Source: Salinispora mooreana
Lineage (GTDB): Bacteria > Actinomycetota > Actinomycetes > Mycobacteriales > Micromonosporaceae
Assembly: GCF_000379065.1 (NCBI RefSeq)
Contig: NZ_KB900614.1
Span: forward strand, 2,285,149 to 2,349,148
Direction of reading: 5' to 3'
DNA: 64,000 nt
Shown here piece by piece: positions 52,305-59,392 of the stretch (its first letter is position 1; each line of letters opens with the position of its first letter). Under the pieces are notes generated by a model, which was not told where the DNA came from, searched no databases, and was given only the letters and a program-made list of their open reading frames with translations. The position numbers and the translations under genes were made by a program.

Positions 52305-53442
52305 AGAACTGTCCGACTACATCGCCCAGTTTCTGGCCGGGTTAGAAGCGGACGGCCACCTATCCGATCCACTATGGAAACAAGCATTTGGCGCGGTGCC
52401 GCGTCACGTGTTCCTACCGTCGTTCTTCCTGTCGCTGCCCGACGGGCGTTGGCAGGCGATCGACACGACCCACCCTGCCTATTGGCGCATGGTGTACTCC
52501 AACACCACCTTGACCACTCAACTCGACGGGGCGGTCGGCCCGGACCCGGACGATGGCACGCTCTCCGGCACCCCCACGTCCAGTTCAACACAGCCGGGAC
52601 TCATGGCGTTGATGCTGGACGCGTTGCGCCTATCCGGCGGGGAGCTGGTATTGGAGATCGGCACCGGGACCGGCTACAACGCCGCGTTGCTGGCACACCG
52701 TGTCGGGGCACCGAATGTCACCAGCGTCGAAGTGGACCCAGGGGTTGCGAAGCTGGCCCGGCAACGACTCTCATCGCTCGGTGACTGGCCGAGCGTGGTC
52801 ACGACCGACGGAGGTCGGGGCTGGCGGGACAACGGCCCCTACGATCGGCTCATCGCGACGGTGTCCGTGCCGACGGTGCCACCCGCATGGCTCGAACAAG
52901 TCCGCGACGGCGGGGTGATTGTGGCCAGCCTGTGGCGTGACCTGGGCGGCGGTCCGCTGGTGCGGCTGGAGGTCAACGGCGGCAGCGCACAAGGGTTCTT
53001 CCTGTCTGAGGCGGGCAGCTTCATGCCGGTCCGTACATGCCTACAGGTGCCGACGCCGCTATCTACCGCGCTCACACAAACCGGGAGCCGCCGGCAAACC
53101 CGGCATTCCAGCACCGTGCTCCACCATCCTGACGCGGGGCTGTGGCTGGCGTTGCGGGTCCAAAGTGCGAACTGGCTCGGGTTCACTCCGGATGGCGGCA
53201 ACGAACAGATGTGGCTATTCGCCCCGGATGGCTCCTGGGCAGTGGTCGACGACACCGCAGGACAGGTGGAGCAGTTCGGACCACGTGAGCTGTGGGACGA
53301 AGTCGAGGCTGTGTACGACCGGTGGCGCGAGATGGGCACCCCAACGCGCGACCGCCTCGGGCTGACCGTCACCAACGCCGGGGGTCACCGGATCTGGCTG
53401 GACAGTCCGGATGCGGTTGTCTGGAACGAAATCGTCGCGTAG
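52297..53442 (+). CDS. Isoaspartyl-methyltransferase-like enzyme of the graspetide cluster
   Basis: A 381-residue protein from ATG 52297, overlapping the maturase. The N-terminal half is a PIMT-type SAM-dependent methyltransferase: AVPRHVFLP, the SSTQPGLMALMLDAL loop, motif I LVLEIGTGTGYNAALLAHRVG and LIATVSVPTVPPAWLEQ. The C-terminal half is an extension found in the ATP-grasp-associated branch. In the characterised aspartimidylated graspetide fuscimiditide, such an enzyme methylates an Asp side chain, which then cyclises to aspartimide. By analogy this cluster may make an aspartimide-bearing graspetide. An intrinsic terminator follows 30 bp after the stop. Confidence 0.92.
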   Translation: MTEELSDYIAQFLAGLEADGHLSDPLWKQAFGAVPRHVFLPSFFLSLPDGRWQAIDTTHPAYWRMVYSNTTLTTQLDGAVGPDPDDGTLSGTPTSSSTQPGLMALMLDALRLSGGELVLEIGTGTGYNAALLAHRVGAPNVTSVEVDPGVAKLARQRLSSLGDWPSVVTTDGGRGWRDNGPYDRLIATVSVPTVPPAWLEQVRDGGVIVASLWRDLGGGPLVRLEVNGGSAQGFFLSEAGSFMPVRTCLQVPTPLSTALTQTGSRRQTRHSSTVLHHPDAGLWLALRVQSANWLGFTPDGGNEQMWLFAPDGSWAVVDDTAGQVEQFGPRELWDEVEAVYDRWREMGTPTRDRLGLTVTNAGGHRIWLDSPDAVVWNEIVA

Positions 53443-53471
53443 CCCCCGGGTAACATCGACGCACCGTCAGC

Positions 53472-53503
53472 AAAGGCCCGGCTCGCAGCGAGCCGGGCCT
53501 TTT
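53472..53503 (+). terminator. Intrinsic terminator of the graspetide operon
   Basis: A perfect 14-bp stem AAAGGCCCGGCTCG / CGAGCCGGGCCTTT with a CAG loop ends in TTTT. It is the strongest rho-independent terminator in the window. Confidence 0.9.
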
Positions 53504-53598
53504 GCTATCAGCTACCGCGGACGCCCTCGCACAAGAGCCCAAAGCCCGCTACACCGGCAGATCGACCACATCTGGAGCACTCAGTCGCCTCGGTAATC

Positions 53599-53684
53599 AT
53601 GGCGGCCGGAGCGGTGGCCGTCGGTCTCAAGGGGCTGTGGAAATGACCAAGAAGCATCGGGAGAGGAAGCGTCGTGACGATTAG
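53599..53684 (+). other. Two overlapping micro-frames upstream of the paralogue gene
   Basis: ATG 53599 opens a 15-codon frame (MAAGAVAVGLKGLWK) whose TGA overlaps ATG 53643 of a 13-codon basic frame (MTKKHRERKRRDD). That frame in turn overlaps GTG 53674 of the next gene. The stepwise overlaps suggest translational coupling or leader peptides, but there is no homology evidence. Confidence 0.25.
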
Positions 53685-54099
53685 TCCTGACATGGTCGCC
53701 TACATTCGCACGATGGTGAAAGGCGAGCACACCGAGAACGACCGCATCGAAGCCCGCCTCGATGACCAGGGCTGGGAAGGCTTCGGCACGCTACTCGGCG
53801 CGGTCTTCTACTTCGCGGTGAACCGTCGCTTCCCGCACGGCGCCAGCCAGGACGAGGTGATCCGGTTCGTCAGCGAGATGCGAAGCACGACGACAGGTGG
53901 ACCCGAAACCGATGCAGCAAGCGCGGAGAGGTTGATCAACGCCGCCCTCGATCCAGGCATTGACACGGACATCGACCCGAAGGTGGCCGGGCGGGTCCAG
54001 GGCCTGACCATCCTGCACACGCTCGGCGCTGGCGCCATTTCGGACGAAAAGTTGGACGACCTTTTGGCGGAGGGATCAGCCCTGGCCAGCCGGGTCTAG
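53674..54099 (+). CDS. Uncharacterised small helical protein, paralogue A
   Basis: A 141-residue protein from GTG 53674 with GAGAGGAAG upstream. It is predicted mostly helical and acidic. It shares a pattern with the protein at 54438-54860: DQGWEGFGTLLGAVFYFAVNRRFPHG against NWEGGLQVVGAAFAVAVNHRFGPD, then ASAERLINAALDPGID against LEMEGLIRAALGEPEL, and a C-terminal LDDLLAEGSALASRV. The pair is therefore an old tandem duplication around a 60-codon gene. No known domain is recognised. It lies between the graspetide terminator and the HTH gene on the plus strand. Confidence 0.7.
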   Translation: MTISPDMVAYIRTMVKGEHTENDRIEARLDDQGWEGFGTLLGAVFYFAVNRRFPHGASQDEVIRFVSEMRSTTTGGPETDAASAERLINAALDPGIDTDIDPKVAGRVQGLTILHTLGAGAISDEKLDDLLAEGSALASRV

Positions 54100-54141
54100 C
54101 TCGTCACCGACAGTCAGCGACGGGATGTCACTCGCGCGAAC

Positions 54142-54324
54142 GTGGGCGGCTTCCTCAACCGGCAGGTGCGCAAGGCCGACGAGTTGCAGGAGCAGACGAC
54201 AAACGCGACCCAGGCGGTCCAGCAGTCGATCAAGATTCTCCGGAACCCGAACGGCCCGCGCGGCACCCAGTCCACCAGCACAGGTACCCCGACCGCAGCC
54301 ACCATCGTCACGGCCGAAGATTGA
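54142..54324 (+). CDS. Small hydrophilic protein between the paralogues
   Basis: A 60-residue frame from GTG 54142 (GGFLNRQVRKADELQEQTTN then AVQQSIKILRN and a Thr/Ser-rich tail). The N-terminal two-thirds could form a coiled coil; the tail is disordered. A possible membrane-helix-like segment (NLVVVGLLAGVAA) is encoded just downstream in another frame without a good start. Real coding is plausible from position and composition, but function is unknown. Confidence 0.4.
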   Translation: MGGFLNRQVRKADELQEQTTNATQAVQQSIKILRNPNGPRGTQSTSTGTPTAATIVTAED

Positions 54325-54437
54325 TGCTGCGGAGGCTGCCGGAAACCTGGTCGTGGTCGGGCTGCTGGCCGGCGTTGCAGCACACAGGACCGCAGCGGTG
54401 ATCCGTAATCGGGTAGCAAGCTTGAGGAGACGACGAC

Positions 54438-54860
54438 GTGACGACACTGGGCGATCTGATCCGGGCACTGGCCGGCGCTGACTGGGACCGCGCCGACACC
54501 CTGGTGGAGGAGCTTGACCGGGCCAACTGGGAGGGCGGTCTCCAGGTTGTCGGGGCCGCCTTCGCCGTAGCGGTCAACCACCGCTTCGGTCCCGACACCA
54601 CGCCAGCCGACGTGGCACGGTACGTCTCGTCTGCACGAGCCAACTACCGCGACGGCGACACCCTGCCCGCGCTGGAGATGGAGGGGCTGATCCGCGCTGC
54701 TCTCGGTGAACCCGAGCTGGCCGACCACATCGCCCCAGACGTCGCGCTCGGCGTTGAGGTGTTCATCCTGGGCCAGCTTCTGCAGGAGGCACACCTGACG
54801 CCGGAGCAGCTTGACGTGTTCGTCGCCGAGTCCGAACGGACTGCCGCCGAGTACCGGTAG
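54438..54860 (+). CDS. Uncharacterised small helical protein, paralogue B
   Basis: A 140-residue protein from GTG 54438 with GAGGAG upstream. It is the diverged copy of the protein at 53674, aligning without large gaps over about 130 residues (shared EGxxxxxGAxFxxAVNxRF, ADVARYV, LIRAAL and LDxxxAE patterns). It is acidic and probably all-helical, and no catalytic motif is visible. Being duplicated and inserted in a defence island, the pair could form a heteromer, but this is inference. Confidence 0.72.
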   Translation: MTTLGDLIRALAGADWDRADTLVEELDRANWEGGLQVVGAAFAVAVNHRFGPDTTPADVARYVSSARANYRDGDTLPALEMEGLIRAALGEPELADHIAPDVALGVEVFILGQLLQEAHLTPEQLDVFVAESERTAAEYR

Positions 54861-54930
54861 CAGCGCAGACATCAGCCTTAGCCAGCCGGAACGGCCCTTC
54901 ACTGGTGATGTGCGCAGCACTTATCCGCAC

Positions 54931-54948
54931 GTCACCCGATCGGGTGAC
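54931..54948. promoter_or_regulatory. 18-bp perfect palindrome
   Basis: GTCACCCGATCGGGTGAC is identical to its reverse complement. It lies in the 283-bp gap before the HTH gene and has the size and symmetry of a dimeric repressor operator. Confidence 0.5.
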
Positions 54949-55108
54949 ACTCGACGGTTGGTATCTGCGTGAACACCGGTATCGATCGATTTCCTGTCCC
55001 GGGTACTCCCGGGTGCGCCAGCGGCCTTGCTGGACGTGGGCGGTGCGACCGGGGTATACGCCGGTCCGCTGGCGCAGACCCTTTCGGTCGTGCAGACGCG
55101 TGGCGGCC

Positions 55109-55137
55109 TTGACGTTCGATCTGGGCGACACCACGAT
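55109..55137 (+). promoter_or_regulatory. Leaderless promoter of the HTH gene
   Basis: TTGACG (55109-55114), a 17-bp spacer and CACGAT (55132-55137) lie six bases before GTG 55144. Confidence 0.65.
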
Positions 55138-55143
55138 GGCGCG

Positions 55144-55863
55144 GTGGATTCGCACGAGTTGAAGGCGCGGGCGCAGGCTCTCCGTTCCGCCGGCAAGACA
55201 CCCAAGCAGATCGCCCGGGACCTCGGTGTCACCCGCGCGGTGGCCACCCGGCTGGTCCGCGGCGTCGAGGTCGTTCGGCCGGGACGGGCCCACCCGTCGG
55301 AGCTACCGCTGGTCGGGTGTTGGATCAGTCGGCAGTGGAGCAACGGGCTCGGCATCGCCGACCGCCCGGCCGACTGGGTGGACGACGAGGAACTGCCACC
55401 GATGGCGATGGGTGCGGGGCTGGTCAGTGTGGCCGTCGCCCGTGTCGACGGCGATACGGTGACCACCTGCGGCTTCCTGGTCGACACCTACTGCCTCGGC
55501 GTCAAGAACGCCCTGCCACCGACCACCTCGGGCCCTAACGAGCTGCCGTATTTCGTGGGCGACTTCTTCGCCGCGTACGACCAGGGGCCGGTCGAGGCCC
55601 CGATCGACCTGGCCCGGCACCTGGTCTTCGGAGCGGTCGACTACGCTCGCGCGCTCGGCTTCGACCCGCACCGTGACTTCTACAGCGCCGCGCCGCTGCT
55701 CGGCACCTGGGAGCCGCCGAGCCAGATCACGTTCGGCCTGAACGGAAAGCCCTACTTCCAGCAGGGGCCGCACGACAAACCCGACCGAATCCTGCGCACC
55801 CTCGACCGGTCGGTCGGCCCCGGCAACTACCACGTCACCGTGGTGACGGAGCTGCACGCCTGA
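55144..55863 (+). CDS. HTH protein with conserved uncharacterised C-terminal domain
   Basis: A 239-residue protein from GTG 55144, placed by the promoter six bases upstream; longer frames to 55027 look non-coding. Residues 17-38 form a helix-turn-helix (GKTPKQIARDLGVTRAVATRLV). The remaining 180 residues form a conserved actinobacterial domain (VDTYCLGVKNALPPTTSGP, LARHLVFGAVDYARALGFDPHRDF, ITFGLNGKPYFQQGPHD) with no function known to me. It is convergent with pglX, and only four bases separate the two stops. It may be a regulator or DNA-binding partner in the defence island. Confidence 0.8.
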   Translation: MDSHELKARAQALRSAGKTPKQIARDLGVTRAVATRLVRGVEVVRPGRAHPSELPLVGCWISRQWSNGLGIADRPADWVDDEELPPMAMGAGLVSVAVARVDGDTVTTCGFLVDTYCLGVKNALPPTTSGPNELPYFVGDFFAAYDQGPVEAPIDLARHLVFGAVDYARALGFDPHRDFYSAAPLLGTWEPPSQITFGLNGKPYFQQGPHDKPDRILRTLDRSVGPGNYHVTVVTELHA

Positions 55864-55867
55864 CAGG

Positions 55868-58800
55868 TCAGCGCAGCTCCGGCACCCCCCGCAGCAGAGT
55901 CAGGGCCGAGCGGTCGGAGCTGAGCTGCGCCAGCTCGGTGTTGATGAAGTCGGTGAAGAACTCGGCCGGCGGCCCGGGGAACGCGGGATGCTCGCCGGAG
56001 TGCCACTGGTGCAGCCACGGCTCGATCTCGACCAGCCCGGCGAGCAGCGGCAGCAGCCGGTGCGCCGGCCACGCCTCCTGCGTCTTGCGGTCCAGATAGA
56101 CGGTGGCGAGCGCCCGCGCCTGCGCCAGGTGGTCCCACCCGGCCCAGCCGAGCAGCTCGCTACCGTCGCTGTCCCGGCCCGCCTGCGGGTACGAGATGAA
56201 CCGCTCCTTCGGCACGTCGAGCTTGCCGCGCGCCCGCCAGTACGACGGCCGGGTGAAATCCGTCGACGTGTACTTCGGCGGCACGTCGATCTCGACCTGC
56301 TCCCCCGCGTCCTCCCGGCGCTGCAACGCCCAGGTCCGCTCCCACTGCGCCCGCTTGCGCAGCCCGGCCGGCTTGTAGCGCTGCGCCGGCAGGTACGGCA
56401 CATGCTCGTCGGCGACCAACAGGCCGATCGTCTTCGCCAGGTCGAAGTTGTCGTGCCCGACCCACAGCTCCAGCACCGCCCGGAAGTCCCGGTCGCCGCC
56501 GACCCGGTCAGCGAGCTGCGCCACCGACAGCGGGGCCGGCTGCCCACCCCACAGCTCGGGCGCCTCCAACCGGTCGAGCAGCCAAGCCCGCAGCGCGGCC
56601 GACTGCATCTTCTCCCACCCCTCGGTGGACCACCGCCGCTTACACTCCGGCCGCTCGATCAACCCGATGTGCCGGTTGGACCCGATGACGGCGATCCGCC
56701 GCTCCACCAGCGTTCGGTACTCCGCCGGCCAGTGCGGCTGCGGCCGGTCGATCGGCTTCGACCCGTGCCGGTTGAACCACTCGGTCTGCGCCCCACTGGT
56801 GTGCAGCACGATCTCGAAGGCCCGCTCCCCCAGCGCGACCTCCGGCGGGTTGGCACAGGTCAGGTCCTCGTCGATCAGCCCGTAGAGCCGGTAGACCTCC
56901 CAGTCCAGCTCCTCCTGGAGCGCAATCATCCGCGCCCGCACCGAGCGGTACTCCGCCTCGGCCTCCGCGAGCCGCTGCCGGGTCGGCACCCCCGAGGCGG
57001 CGACCGCCGCCGGGGTCAGGCTCGCCAGCCGCTGCGCCAGCCCATCCAACTCCCGCGCCCGCCCCAACGGGTACGCCTCCGGCAGCGGAAACTCCTGCAA
57101 CTTGGTTCCGGTGAATTCGAAGAAGTTCTCCCAGGCTACAGTCGTCTGCCGAGCACCGCGCTGATCGACAGTGCTGCCCTTGTTATGGCTGACCTGCTTC
57201 AGCCAGAAGCAGGCGGTCGAGCTGTTCAGCACCCCGAGCAGCCGCAGGTGATCGTCCTCCGTCGCCCCCTCCGGCAACTTGATCACCGGCGCAGACTGCT
57301 TGAATACCTTCCCGCCCCGGTCCAGCACAAAGTGGTTATGCGTCGCCACAAAAGCGAACGCAATCGACAACGGCGTCCGATAAGCGGAAGCCGTGTGTTG
57401 GTGGTATTCCCACCACACCAAGCCAGCGTCAGCCATGTTGCCCTGGAACGTGCGACGTTTGGCTAGTAACTCACGCCAGGGCCACAGCTCATCAGCCAGC
57501 CCTCGGCTGTCCAGCGAGGAGTCGTAGGGGTACCAAATCGCGTCCTCGGGTGCCGTGGACCAATCCCGCGCGACCTCACCGATGACCAGTGGTCGAAGAG
57601 CGCGCTGGTCAGCGAACGACCTGAGCTTGCGGCGCATCGGACGCATGAATGCCTCGTCGGCTCCGGCCCGAATCGCCCGGCCGACTGGTAGGTCGATGAC
57701 CTGGGCCATCGCGGTTCCGGCAGCTTCGGTCACGCTCACAAGATCACTCGCGCCACCACCGGAAAGACTCCAGGGGTGCATGACGAGTTGTTTTCGGGAC
57801 AGGTCTACAACACTGACCCAATCCGAGTCGGAGCCTGGCCAGTCGATCTGCCTGGCGATCGCCTGCCAAACCAGGCCGTCGGAGGCGGAATCCGGCGTCG
57901 ACGGCTCGCCCCGAACGCCGAGTACGGCGCGGATGTTGGCCGGACGGCGGCGCTTGTTGGTGCGGCCGACCAGGATCACCGTCGGGGTGCCGTGGCCTGG
58001 GATGTAGGCGCCGGAGGTGTCGATCACCTCGGTGAGTTCGACCTCATGGGCGAAGTAATCCTCGATCAGCTTCTTGCCGAACTCGCGCTTCATGAAGCCA
58101 TTGCCGGTGATCTGGCCGACGTAGCCCGCGCCCTCGCCGTGTTCGTCCGAGCGTTTGGCCAGGTCGAAGAAGCGCTTGGCGAAGGGCACCGTCAGCGCGT
58201 ACTGCCGGTGACAGACGGTCGGATAGATGCTGCGGTAGAGCTTGTTGCGGGCGGGGTCAGCGACGGTGATGTAGGGCGGGTTCCCGACCACCACCGTGTA
58301 CTTGTTCTCGGCCAGGTAGTCCTGGAGCAGGTCGGCGTCCTCGCTCTCGTACGCGAAGACCTCCCTGCCCTCGATGGCGGCGAGCAGGTCCCCCTGCGCC
58401 CGGGAACGTTCCGGCTCCCATGGCAGCAGCGAGTCGCCGGTGGCGACCCGGACCGGAAAGGCCGGCGTGCGTTCCAGCCGGTCCAGGTCGCACACCTTCA
58501 TCGCCGCGATCAGCAGCCGGAAGCGGGCGATCGCCACCGCGAACGGGTTGATGTCGACGCCGGTGACCTGGCCGAGTGCTCGCTCGGCGAGCACCCGGAT
58601 GTCGGTGGCTGGCTCCCGGTCCTGCCACTTGCGCAGCAGCCGGTGGAACGCGCCGAGCAGGAAGTGGCCGGAGCCGCAGGTCGGGTCGATGACGCTGGTG
58701 GCGGGCAGGCCAAACTCCTTGACCGCCGGCTCGAAGGTGCGGTCGAGGATGAACTCCTCCACGAACTCCGGCGTCTGCAGCAGCGCGTACGTCTTCTTCG

Positions 58801-59359
58801 CGTGCGTCGACAGGTCCTGGTAGAGGTCACCGAGGAAGCGGGTGTCCAGGTCGTCGCGGCGCAGCGACTCCCGGCCGGCACCCCGGCGGAAGAAGTCGCT
58901 CAGCTCCTCGGCGGCCGGGCCGGAGATGTCGAACCGCCACACCGGGTTGTGCCGGTCGAAGATCTTGCCGGTGGCGCGCAACTCGGCGAGGTAGGTAAAC
59001 GCCTCCCGCAGCCAGTGCCGGTCGTTGTGCCGGGGATTGGCGATCAGGTACGCCTGCCGGTGCTGAATTCCCCGGTCGGCTGGGGCAGCGGGGTCGCCGC
59101 CGCCGATCCACAACTTGCCGACCAACGTGTTGTCCTCGCAGAACCGGACGAACACACAGCCGAGCACCCAGGCCACCGCGGCCTGGTCGAGCACGTCCTC
59201 CAGCCAGGTCTCGAAGCTCGCGCCGACCCGCTCGGCGGCCTTGGCCTGCTCATGCTCCTGACGCAGCTCCGCACGCAGACCCGGCGCCTCCGCGACCTGC
59301 CGACGCAGGTCCTCCACCAGGCTCTTGGCCTGCGCTTGCAATGCCTTCAGCTCGACCAC
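55868..59359 (-). CDS. pglX: BREX-2 adenine-specific DNA methyltransferase PglX
   Basis: A 1163-residue N6-adenine methyltransferase. SAM-binding motif I is VIDPTCGSGHFLLGAFHRLL (about residues 224-243), and the catalytic NPPY is in VVVGNPPYITVADP (about 360-363). The long C-terminal half (WFNRHGSKP, FSYPQAGRD-like and GWAGWDHLAQARAL segments) belongs to type 2 PglX. It marks host DNA in the Pgl/BREX system, and in Streptomyces its toxicity and activity are tied to PglW, PglY and PglZ. TAGGAT lies six bases before GTG 59359, so it may have its own leaderless promoter. No long G-tract like the phase-variable one in S. coelicolor pglX is visible. Confidence 0.94.
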   Translation of the reverse strand: MVELKALQAQAKSLVEDLRRQVAEAPGLRAELRQEHEQAKAAERVGASFETWLEDVLDQAAVAWVLGCVFVRFCEDNTLVGKLWIGGGDPAAPADRGIQHRQAYLIANPRHNDRHWLREAFTYLAELRATGKIFDRHNPVWRFDISGPAAEELSDFFRRGAGRESLRRDDLDTRFLGDLYQDLSTHAKKTYALLQTPEFVEEFILDRTFEPAVKEFGLPATSVIDPTCGSGHFLLGAFHRLLRKWQDREPATDIRVLAERALGQVTGVDINPFAVAIARFRLLIAAMKVCDLDRLERTPAFPVRVATGDSLLPWEPERSRAQGDLLAAIEGREVFAYESEDADLLQDYLAENKYTVVVGNPPYITVADPARNKLYRSIYPTVCHRQYALTVPFAKRFFDLAKRSDEHGEGAGYVGQITGNGFMKREFGKKLIEDYFAHEVELTEVIDTSGAYIPGHGTPTVILVGRTNKRRRPANIRAVLGVRGEPSTPDSASDGLVWQAIARQIDWPGSDSDWVSVVDLSRKQLVMHPWSLSGGGASDLVSVTEAAGTAMAQVIDLPVGRAIRAGADEAFMRPMRRKLRSFADQRALRPLVIGEVARDWSTAPEDAIWYPYDSSLDSRGLADELWPWRELLAKRRTFQGNMADAGLVWWEYHQHTASAYRTPLSIAFAFVATHNHFVLDRGGKVFKQSAPVIKLPEGATEDDHLRLLGVLNSSTACFWLKQVSHNKGSTVDQRGARQTTVAWENFFEFTGTKLQEFPLPEAYPLGRARELDGLAQRLASLTPAAVAASGVPTRQRLAEAEAEYRSVRARMIALQEELDWEVYRLYGLIDEDLTCANPPEVALGERAFEIVLHTSGAQTEWFNRHGSKPIDRPQPHWPAEYRTLVERRIAVIGSNRHIGLIERPECKRRWSTEGWEKMQSAALRAWLLDRLEAPELWGGQPAPLSVAQLADRVGGDRDFRAVLELWVGHDNFDLAKTIGLLVADEHVPYLPAQRYKPAGLRKRAQWERTWALQRREDAGEQVEIDVPPKYTSTDFTRPSYWRARGKLDVPKERFISYPQAGRDSDGSELLGWAGWDHLAQARALATVYLDRKTQEAWPAHRLLPLLAGLVEIEPWLHQWHSGEHPAFPGPPAEFFTDFINTELAQLSSDRSALTLLRGVPELR

Positions 59360-59392
59360 CGCTAGATCCTAAGGTCTGCCGCCGCGCTCGCC

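Noticed and set aside
55868..55910. Phase-variable G-tract in pglX
   Set aside because: The longest run seen is six bases near the stop codon, too short for the slippage known in S. coelicolor pglX.
57776..59365. 529-codon plus-strand open frame
   Set aside because: Opposite pglX, whose frame has clear methyltransferase motifs; shadow.
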